Source of the DNA: Ruminococcus sp.
GTDB taxonomy: Bacteria; Bacillota; Clostridia; Oscillospirales; Acutalibacteraceae
Direction: 5' to 3'
DNA length: 64,000 nucleotides
NCBI GenBank assembly: GCA_017458845.1
Contig: JAFSZY010000057.1
Coordinates: 53,738 to 117,737, forward strand
The number at the start of each line of letters is the position of its first letter. Position 1 is the first letter of the stretch. A program made the position numbers and the translations under genes. This document shows, in pieces, positions 58,307 through 64,000 of this stretch. The notes beneath the pieces are model-generated. The model saw only the letters and a list, made by a program, of their open reading frames with translations. It was not told where the DNA came from and made no database searches.

Positions 58307-60724
58307 TTATGATCTTAAATTTACGTCTATTCTCGCGAGATTGTCTATGATTTTGTCTATAATCTCCTGAACCTCGGTGGATTCAAGCGTTCTTTCGTTT
58401 GACTCAAACTCAAAGCGAATTGTAATGCTGTGGATTGTTTCGGTGTCGTAAGTGTCCACGATACTTACATTTTTGAGAATGTCATCCGCTAAGCCCGCCC
58501 ACGCTTCTCTGAGCTTTGAGAAGAGTATATCGGGGCTGAGCTCAAGGCTTAAGTCATATGTCATCGGCGGGAACTTGGAGGGTTCGCTGTAGGTTATGCT
58601 GTCGTTGCCGATTTCCGCGAACTTTTCAATATCAATCTCCGCGAATACAATGTTAGCCTTATTGTCAATCTTTTTGCTGACAACAGGGTGTACAATACCG
58701 ATTTTGCCGATGCGTTTGCCTTCAAGCGTGATTTCATAGAGGTTTACGGGATGCTCATACGCGTGAGTCGCCTCAATCGCGTTAAACCCGAGCTCCTTAT
58801 GCTTGAGGTCATCGGTAATCGTTGCGAGTATATCCCTGAGCTTGAAGTAAACGGTCTGCATATTTTCCGTCTTGCTGAAAAGTGTAATCGCAAGGTTCTT
58901 CTTTTCAACAGCCAGATTGTTCTTGTCAACGCCCTCAACAACTCTGCCGATTTCAAAAATACCGAACTCGGGAGCGTAGCCCGTGTTGGAATTTACCTGA
59001 CACAACTGTGTGGGTATCATAGAGCGCCTGATTGTCTCAATGTTGGGGTTGGTTGCGCCGGAGAGCTTTATGTTCTCCTCAACAGGGAGCTCAATCTTCT
59101 TGAGCTCGTCGGCGTACTGCCATACGTATGAGTGAACCTCGTGCAGGTTGTAACGCTTAACAAGAATGTCCTTGATTTTCTCCTCATCACGCTTAACGTC
59201 GTCGGGACGAACAGGATACAGGGGAGAGCGCGTTGTATGAATCTCAAAGTTGTCGTAACCGTAAATTCTGGTGATTTCCTCAATGATATCGGCTTTGATT
59301 GTAACGTCCTTAGTGGCTCTCCAGGACGGAACCTCAACGGTGAAAGTCGGGTTATCAACATCCAGTTGATGAGAGGCTATAGCGTTCTTGAACATATTCT
59401 TGCTCATCTTAACCTTGAATCCGAGGTTAGTGAGAGTATTTACAATTGTGTCGTCACTGATTTCAATGCCCGTGTATTTGTCCACAAACGCTTTGTCAAA
59501 CTCGAGCACAACTGTGTCGTACTTGTAAGCGTACTCGTCAGTAAGAGCCGAAACGACCTTGACGTCCTTGTCGTATTTTTTTAACAGCGCTACAAATCGC
59601 GCGATAGCGGGTACGGTAATCTCGGGGTCGAGGGACTTTTCATAACGCTGAGAGGCGTCTGTGCGGTGACCGAGGCGTACGCTTGACTTTCTTATAGAAA
59701 CACTGTCAAATGTAGCCGATTCCAGTGTGAGCGTGGTTGTATCCTCAACAATTTCAGAGTCAAGTCCACCCATGATACCCGCGATAGCAACGGGAGTGTT
59801 GTCATTGCAAATCATCAGAGTGTTCCGGTCTATGTTGCGCTCAACCTCGTCGAGAGTTGTGAACTTAAAGGGCTCGTCAAAACGCTTGATACGGATTTTG
59901 CCTACCTTGCGTGAGTCAAAAGCGTGCATCGGCTGACCCATTTCGAGCATAAGATAGTTTGTTAAGTCAGCAAGGAAGTTGATAGCTCTCATACCGCAGT
60001 AGAACAGGCGTATGCGCATATTAACGGGGCTTGTGTTTCTGTTGATGTTCTCAAACTGTAAGCAGGAATAGCGCTGACACAGCTTGTCCTCAATCTTCAT
60101 ATCAACCTTGGGCAAGGAGTCGTACTGGCTTAAATCATCCATAGGAGCTTCTTTGAGCGGTCTGCCCGCCAAAGCCGCGAACTCTCTCGCTATTCCGTAA
60201 TGTCCCCAAAGGTCGGGACGGTTTGTGAGTGACTTATTATCAACCTCAAACACGATATCGTCAATCTCGTATATATCCTTTAAGTCAGTGCCGAGAGCCA
60301 CGTCGTCGGTAATTTCCATAATGCCCGAGTGGTCGTCGCTGATACCGATTTCAGACTCGGAGCAACACATACCGCAGGAGGTGTATCCCGCCAAATCTCT
60401 GGGAGTAATTGTGATATCGCCGATTTTAGCGCCTACCTTGGCAAAGGCGGTTCTCATACCGACTCTTACATTGGGAGCGCCGCAGACAACGTCAATTTCG
60501 TCCGCTTCACCTATGTCAACCTTTAACAAGTGCAGCTTCTTGCTGTCGGGGTGATCGATTACAGACTTGATTTCGGCAACAACAATGCCCGAAATGTCCG
60601 AGCCTTTATAGAAGATTTCGTTTTCAACTTCCGCAGTAGATAAGGAGAACTGATTGATAAGCTTTACCTTATCAAGTCCGCTTAAATCCACGAAGTCACA
60701 AATCCAATTCATTGATAAAAACAT
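58307..60724 (-). CDS. pheT: Phenylalanyl-tRNA synthetase beta subunit
   Basis: PheT is the large subunit of the (alphabeta)2 enzyme charging tRNA-Phe. The 805-aa protein has the N-terminal tRNA-binding EMAP-like domain (LHLLKVDIGEADEIDVVCGAPNVRVGMRTAFAKVGAKIGDI), B3/B4 editing (LGHRTDASQRYEKSLDPE is a core stretch), B5 and the C-terminal ferredoxin-fold anticodon domain (SKFPPMTYDLSLELSP). Length is normal. AAGGAGA precedes the start. It is 17 bp downstream of pheS in the same operon. Confidence 0.98.
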   Translation of the reverse strand: MFLSMNWICDFVDLSGLDKVKLINQFSLSTAEVENEIFYKGSDISGIVVAEIKSVIDHPDSKKLHLLKVDIGEADEIDVVCGAPNVRVGMRTAFAKVGAKIGDITITPRDLAGYTSCGMCCSESEIGISDDHSGIMEITDDVALGTDLKDIYEIDDIVFEVDNKSLTNRPDLWGHYGIAREFAALAGRPLKEAPMDDLSQYDSLPKVDMKIEDKLCQRYSCLQFENINRNTSPVNMRIRLFYCGMRAINFLADLTNYLMLEMGQPMHAFDSRKVGKIRIKRFDEPFKFTTLDEVERNIDRNTLMICNDNTPVAIAGIMGGLDSEIVEDTTTLTLESATFDSVSIRKSSVRLGHRTDASQRYEKSLDPEITVPAIARFVALLKKYDKDVKVVSALTDEYAYKYDTVVLEFDKAFVDKYTGIEISDDTIVNTLTNLGFKVKMSKNMFKNAIASHQLDVDNPTFTVEVPSWRATKDVTIKADIIEEITRIYGYDNFEIHTTRSPLYPVRPDDVKRDEEKIKDILVKRYNLHEVHSYVWQYADELKKIELPVEENIKLSGATNPNIETIRRSMIPTQLCQVNSNTGYAPEFGIFEIGRVVEGVDKNNLAVEKKNLAITLFSKTENMQTVYFKLRDILATITDDLKHKELGFNAIEATHAYEHPVNLYEITLEGKRIGKIGIVHPVVSKKIDNKANIVFAEIDIEKFAEIGNDSITYSEPSKFPPMTYDLSLELSPDILFSKLREAWAGLADDILKNVSIVDTYDTETIHSITIRFEFESNERTLESTEVQEIIDKIIDNLARIDVNLRS

Positions 60725-60741
60725 AATTCAGTCTCCTTTCC

Positions 60742-61800
60742 TTATTCGTTATCGTCATCAGTAAACTGACTCAATGCTTTAAGGTTGCCCGAGTTCAGGT
60801 CACGGATATCCTTAACGCCGTACTTCATCATTGCAAGTCTGGTAAGTCCCAGTCCAAACGCGAAGCCCGTGTATTCCTCGGGGTCAATGCCGCCCTCTTT
60901 GAGTACCTCGGGGTGAATCATACCGCAGGGGCACAGCTCCAGCCAACCGCTGTGGCCGCAGGAGGGACAGCCCTCGCCGCCGCAGATAAGGCAGTTGATG
61001 TCAAGCTCAAATCCGGGTTCTACAAAGGGAAAGAAGCCGGGACGTAATCTTACCTTGATATCCTTGCGGAAAACCTCGGACAGCATGGTTTTCATAAAGT
61101 AAATGAGGTTTGAAATGCTGATGTCCTTGTCAACCATCACGCCTTCCATCTGGAAGAAGGTGTTTTCGTGAGTTGCGTCGGTCGCCTCGTTTCTGAAACA
61201 GCGTCCGGGGAAAATCGCCTTAATCGGTACGCCGTTTTCTTTGAGGTTTTTGCCGTATTTGCGCAGGATGGCGTTCTGAGCAGCTGAGGTCTGCGACTTT
61301 AAAAGCTGACCGTTCTCAATGTAGTATGTGTCCTGCATATCTCTGGCTGGATGGTGCTTGGGAATGTTTACGGACTCAAAGCACTCGTAGTCTGTGACAA
61401 CCTCGGCGTAATCCTCAACGGTAAAGCCCATAGATTTAAATATGCTCTCACACTGGCGCTGAACGAGTGTAATGGGGTGATATGAACCCCTTGTCAGCGA
61501 GGCGGGAGTCGTTATATCAAACTTGGGCATTGATTTGATTTCAGCCTCGATTTCAAGCTTTTTTAGCTCGTCGGACTTGTGCTCGATTTCATGGGCGATA
61601 TCCTGCTTGAGCTCGTTTACCTTTTTACCGAACTCTACGCGCTCTTCCGACGACAAACCTTTCATTCCTTTGAACAGCGTGGTTATCGTGCCTTTCTTGC
61701 CCAGAAATTCAACGCGTAATTTGTCAAAATCCATAGTGCTCTGAATTTCACCCAGCCTTGTGTTGAATTGTTCTTTCAGCTGTTTAATTTTTTCATCCAT
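60742..61800 (-). CDS. pheS: Phenylalanyl-tRNA synthetase alpha subunit
   Basis: PheS is the catalytic class II subunit. The 352-aa protein starts with a coiled-coil (KIKQLKEQFNTRLGEI) that contacts tRNA, and carries motif 2 (FPGRCFRNEATDATHENTFFQMEG) and motif 3 (GFAFGLGLTRLAMMKYGV). Between them is a cysteine-rich insert CLICGGEGCPSCGHSGWLEL with CPCGMIHP, seven Cys in all; homologs of this type have CxxC...CxxC but usually GAGMVHP at that point. The start is in the R3 repeat (GAGGAGAAAT). The T-box at 61975-62222 controls pheS-pheT. Confidence 0.97.
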   Translation of the reverse strand: MDEKIKQLKEQFNTRLGEIQSTMDFDKLRVEFLGKKGTITTLFKGMKGLSSEERVEFGKKVNELKQDIAHEIEHKSDELKKLEIEAEIKSMPKFDITTPASLTRGSYHPITLVQRQCESIFKSMGFTVEDYAEVVTDYECFESVNIPKHHPARDMQDTYYIENGQLLKSQTSAAQNAILRKYGKNLKENGVPIKAIFPGRCFRNEATDATHENTFFQMEGVMVDKDISISNLIYFMKTMLSEVFRKDIKVRLRPGFFPFVEPGFELDINCLICGGEGCPSCGHSGWLELCPCGMIHPEVLKEGGIDPEEYTGFAFGLGLTRLAMMKYGVKDIRDLNSGNLKALSQFTDDDNE

Positions 61801-61838
61801 TATTATTTCTCCTCGTCAAACAATGTAGTTCCTGTATT
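61798..61838 (-). repeat. 5'-UTR dispersed repeat (R3), copy at the pheS start
   Basis: On the minus strand AGGAACTACATTGTTTGACG, then AGGAGAAATAATAATG. It is the 3' half of the R3 unit, with the ribosome binding site and start codon of pheS, and is identical in the core to the minus-strand unit at 25761-25823. Confidence 0.8.
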
Positions 61839-61846
61839 ATTGTTGT

Positions 61847-61960
61847 CATCCTGAACTGTGCCCAAAGGGCAATTCGCAAAGCGAATAGTTGAAGAATCTC
61901 TACGTATTACATCACTTCATATATAGGAAGGAGATTCCTCGCAAGCTTGGAATGACAGAA
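61847..61960. repeat. GTCATCCTGAA...GGAATGACAG dispersed repeat, copy 3
   Basis: TTGTCATCCTGAACTGTG, AGTTGAAGAATCTC, then TTCCTCGCAAGCTTGGAATG and ACAG. It lies between the T-box terminator and the pheS start, so it is part of the pheS transcript. Confidence 0.65.
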
Positions 61961-61974
61961 ACCTTACAAAATAA

Positions 61975-62222
61975 AAAAGCCCCTGTCCCCAAATGGGACA
62001 AGAACATTTCCTGCGGTACCACCCAAATTCCCGTTATAAAAACAGGCTCTTTCGCGACATATAACGGTGTCTGCCGTTGAAGCCTACTAAGAGTTCAGCC
62101 TCACCGCTCAGAAGGGAACTTCATACTTTCAGCCAAGTCGTCCGATTTCAGCGATACGGACGCTCTCTTTACGAAGCTATTGAAAATACTACTTCCTTCG
62201 TCAAAGCGTTATCTGCAACTTT
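61975..62222 (-). promoter_or_regulatory. T-box leader (phenylalanine) upstream of pheS-pheT
   Basis: On the minus strand: an AGTA element in GGAAGTAGTATT, the AGAGAG region, the stem CCGTATCGCTGAAATCGG, then TATGAAG-TTC-CCTTC with the Phe codon TTC at 62118-62116 as the likely specifier, and the antiterminator GGGTGGTACCGC at 62024-62013. The terminator CTTGTCCC/GGGGACAG (62002-61983) is followed by GGGGCTTTTTTATTTT. The specifier is inferred from its place between paired segments and from the gene it controls. Confidence 0.93.
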
Positions 62223-62226
62223 AGTA

Positions 62227-62255
62227 ATTCTATCACTTTATATAAGGTTTTGCAA
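62227..62255 (-). promoter_or_regulatory. Promoter of the pheS T-box transcript
   Basis: On the minus strand TTGCAA (62255-62250), a 17-bp spacer and TAGAAT (62232-62227). Confidence 0.7.
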
Positions 62256-62332
62256 TAGTTTTGTTGAAATTTTTTTGTTGTTATGTTAAGATTGTTTTGT
62301 TGCGTAAAACTTAAAACGTAATCTCTTTATCC

Positions 62333-62428
62333 GAAACTTCACAGGAATTAACCCGTGAGTGGGATATGGATTTTATATAGGTACATTGTTTGATGAGGAA
62401 AAATAAAAAACGAGGAGAATAAAAAATG
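62333..62428 (+). repeat. 5'-UTR dispersed repeat (R3), copy before the DUF6106-like gene
   Basis: GAAACTTCACAGGAATTAAC, CCGTGAGTGGGATATGG, ATATAGGTACATTGTTTGA, TGAGGAAAAATAAAAAACG and AGGAGAATAAAAAATG. It keeps the full-length design of copies 3099 and 25661 and ends on the start codon. Confidence 0.78.
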
Positions 62429-62971
62429 AATGATATTTTTATAGAACAGATTGTCAAAAGAAAACGCACTATGCGTGACAGAGCTGTCTTTATTATAACG
62501 ATTATACTTGTTATACTCATACCCGCGACGATAATGGTGCTCGCGCTAAACGATTTGATAATGCATTATTTCGCGGTGCTAGCGTTGTTTATTCTGCTGA
62601 TGGGTATATGGTTTATTTGGTTCACCCGTTCACATCAGAATATTGAGTTTGAGTATCAGATGGTTCAGGATATTCTTGTTGTCAGCAAGATTATCGCCAA
62701 GCGTAAACGTAAGGAGCTTTTAAAGCTTGACACACATAATATAGAGCAGTTGGCTAAAGGCGATGAGCCTGAAAAGAGTAAAATGAAATTTGTCAGAGTT
62801 ATTGACGCCGCGGCTGATTCTTCGGACGAAAAGAACACGTGGTATGCCGTATATACCCAAGCGGGCGGCGGCAGACGCGCTCTGTTCTTCGACCCGAATG
62901 AAAAGGTTTTGAACGCTATGAAGCCTTACCTCAAAAAAGATATTGTTCTTAAATTATTTTATAACAGATGA
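62426..62971 (+). CDS. DUF6106-like membrane protein
   Basis: This 181-aa protein has two membrane helices (about residues 20-42 and 46-67, RAVFIITIILVILIPATIMVLALN and YFAVLALFILLMGIWFIWF). The rest is cytoplasmic, with FEYQMVQDILVVSKIIAKRKRKELLKLDTHNIEQLAKG, a pattern of the DUF6106 family (small bacterial membrane proteins of unknown role). The ribosome binding site ACGAGGAG belongs to the R3 repeat. It overlaps nnrD by 4 bp, so the pair is co-translated. Confidence 0.78.
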   Translation: MNDIFIEQIVKRKRTMRDRAVFIITIILVILIPATIMVLALNDLIMHYFAVLALFILLMGIWFIWFTRSHQNIEFEYQMVQDILVVSKIIAKRKRKELLKLDTHNIEQLAKGDEPEKSKMKFVRVIDAAADSSDEKNTWYAVYTQAGGGRRALFFDPNEKVLNAMKPYLKKDIVLKLFYNR

Positions 62972-63837
62972 TTATGCGTTATCAAATAGACAAAAATCTT
63001 GTTAAAGCGACAATCAAACGCCGTTCTCACGACGCTGACAAGTCAGAGATAGGCTCTCTGCTTTCTGTTTGCGGAAGCTACGGTATGGCGGGCGCGGCTA
63101 TAATGTCCTCAAAGGCGGCTTTGAGGAGCGGGCTCGGGCTTTTGAAGCTCTGCGTACCCCGCTCTATCTATCCGATTATTGCGGGAGCCGTACCCGAGGC
63201 GGTGTTCTATCCTGTAGAAGATGTAGCCGTAGGCGATTTTGATTTTGTGTCTAAGTCAAAATACTGCGGAGCGATACTTGTCGGCTGCGGACTTTCCGTC
63301 AACAGCGAGACGCGCTCGCTTGTAACAAGGATAGTCAGTGAGTCCGGCATTCCCCTCATTCTGGACGCCGATGCCCTCAATATAATTGCGGAGAATCCCG
63401 ATATATTAAATGCTTCTAACACCGTAAAAACAATTACTCCGCACGACCGTGAGTTTTCAAGACTTTGCAATAAGGATATTAATGAAGTCAAGAAAAACAG
63501 GGAAGAGCTCGCTCTTGGCTTTGCTAAGGAATACAGCGTCAATGTTGTTCTCAAAGGGCACAAGACGATTGTTGCTTCTCCTGACGGCGACCTGCTCTAT
63601 AACGATACTTTGGGCAACGCGGGAATGGCGACTGGCGGCAGCGGAGATGTCCTCGCGGGCGTTATAGCTTCGCTGACAGCGCAGGGCTTTGACCCGTTTA
63701 AAAGCGCGTGCTCCGGAGTATATGTCCACGCTCTCGCGGGCGATATAGCCAAAGAAAAGTTCGGCGAAATCTCAATGCTCCCGACGGATATTGTTGAGTG
63801 TTTGCCTGAGGCTTATATGTCAATTAGAATTTGCTAA
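62968..63837 (+). CDS. nnrD: ADP/ATP-dependent NAD(P)H-hydrate dehydratase
   Basis: NnrD repairs NAD(P)H hydrates. The 289-aa protein is of the ribokinase-like fold: GSLLSVCGSYGMAGAAIMSSKAALRSGLGLLKLC at the start, PLILDADALNII, KTITPHDREFSRL, VVLKGHKTIV, and the core NAGMATGGSGDVLAGVIASL. It is the stand-alone type without the NnrE epimerase domain; an epimerase is not visible in the window. The start ATG at 62968 overlaps the upstream stop (ATGA); an alternative in-frame ATG lies at 62974. Confidence 0.94.
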   Translation: MIMRYQIDKNLVKATIKRRSHDADKSEIGSLLSVCGSYGMAGAAIMSSKAALRSGLGLLKLCVPRSIYPIIAGAVPEAVFYPVEDVAVGDFDFVSKSKYCGAILVGCGLSVNSETRSLVTRIVSESGIPLILDADALNIIAENPDILNASNTVKTITPHDREFSRLCNKDINEVKKNREELALGFAKEYSVNVVLKGHKTIVASPDGDLLYNDTLGNAGMATGGSGDVLAGVIASLTAQGFDPFKSACSGVYVHALAGDIAKEKFGEISMLPTDIVECLPEAYMSIRIC

Positions 63838-64000
63838 AACAAAAAGCACCCGTATAGGATGCTTTTGTTGGCTGAGCCGGTGTACTTTCAATATATTTAT
63901 GCATTCAATTTCGTATGTTGCGGCGTGTGTGCTTGGAAATGTTCTGCAACGCTACAGGCTAAAAACAGTCCGCAGGACTGTTTTCTTTACGCCCTTTCGA
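63838..64000 (-). repeat. R6 repeat, unit C (runs off the window)
   Basis: It has the hairpin AAAGCACCCGTATAGGATGC, the spacer TTGGCTGAGCCGGTGTAC, then GGAAATGTTCTGCAACGCTA and AAAACAGTCCGCAGGACTGT with TTTCTTTACGCCC, matching the layout of units A and B beside tmRNA. Confidence 0.65.
63841..63866 (+). terminator. Terminator of nnrD
   Basis: AAAAGCACCC...GGATGCTTTT pairs with one mismatch, followed by TTTTGTTG. It is also the start of a unit of the R6 repeat family. Confidence 0.7.

Overview
The window looks like chromosome from a spore-forming Gram-positive Clostridia, most likely an Oscillospiraceae/Ruminococcaceae-type gut anaerobe. The reasons are the gene content (CtsR-McsA-McsB-ClpC, GerW, Coat F, CotH, IreB, TmcAL, YbaB), T-box leaders on two aminoacyl-tRNA synthetase units, sigma-A promoters with 17-bp spacers, strong GGAGG ribosome binding sites, and many dispersed intergenic repeats. 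There is no rRNA, no phage or transposase gene and no CRISPR array. One tRNA, tmRNA and SRP RNA are present.

Layout. 1-8.9 kb: the uvrA 3' end, then thyX-tmk-DUF2156 and a GNAT gene, then DJ-1, 5-formyl-THF cyclo-ligase, mltG and a U32 peptidase, mostly overlapping or tightly spaced. 9-12.6 kb: a T-box-controlled alaS and convergent rpmB. 12.7-18 kb: an M50 protease, scpA-scpB-DUF2953, gerW, a D,D-carboxypeptidase and rluB. 18.2-21.9 kb: a three-gene biotin-dependent carboxyl-transfer set (carboxyltransferase, biotin carrier, OadA-like) with no membrane decarboxylase subunit. 21.9-27.3 kb: a K+ channel, tmcAL, ackA, small membrane proteins, lgt and a bioY with a BirA-type operator. 27.4-33.1 kb: a self-contained ~350-nt transcription unit of unknown function, then trkA-trkH, a small membrane protein and an ABC-F ATPase. 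33.1-38.3 kb: tRNA-Arg and a TetR-MMPL-heptad-repeat protein set. 38.5-43.3 kb: two small coat-type proteins, tmRNA-smpB-recR-ybaB-dnaX and SRP RNA. 43.6-49.3 kb: ilvBNC and a metal P-type ATPase with its ArsR repressor and operator. 49.4-56.2 kb: a serine hydrolase, the ctsR-mcsA-mcsB-clpC heat-shock operon, and ireB with a small unknown gene. 56.3-64 kb: CotH, T-box-controlled pheS-pheT, a DUF6106-like gene and nnrD.

Themes. Potassium handling appears twice (trkAH and a one-pore channel). Biotin uptake under BirA-type control sits 5 kb from a biotin-dependent enzyme set. Protein quality control (ClpC/McsB), ribosome rescue (tmRNA/SmpB) and a conserved SRP RNA-dnaX-ybaB-recR block are all here.

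The least explained material is intergenic. One dispersed repeat ends at the Shine-Dalgarno and start codon of several unrelated genes. A 27.4-27.8 kb transcription unit has a perfect promoter, a 21-codon ORF, three SD-hairpin-AUG mini-ORFs with a covarying closing pair, and a strong terminator. There are also at least six other repeat families. All family assignments were made by reading the sequence; no database search was run.
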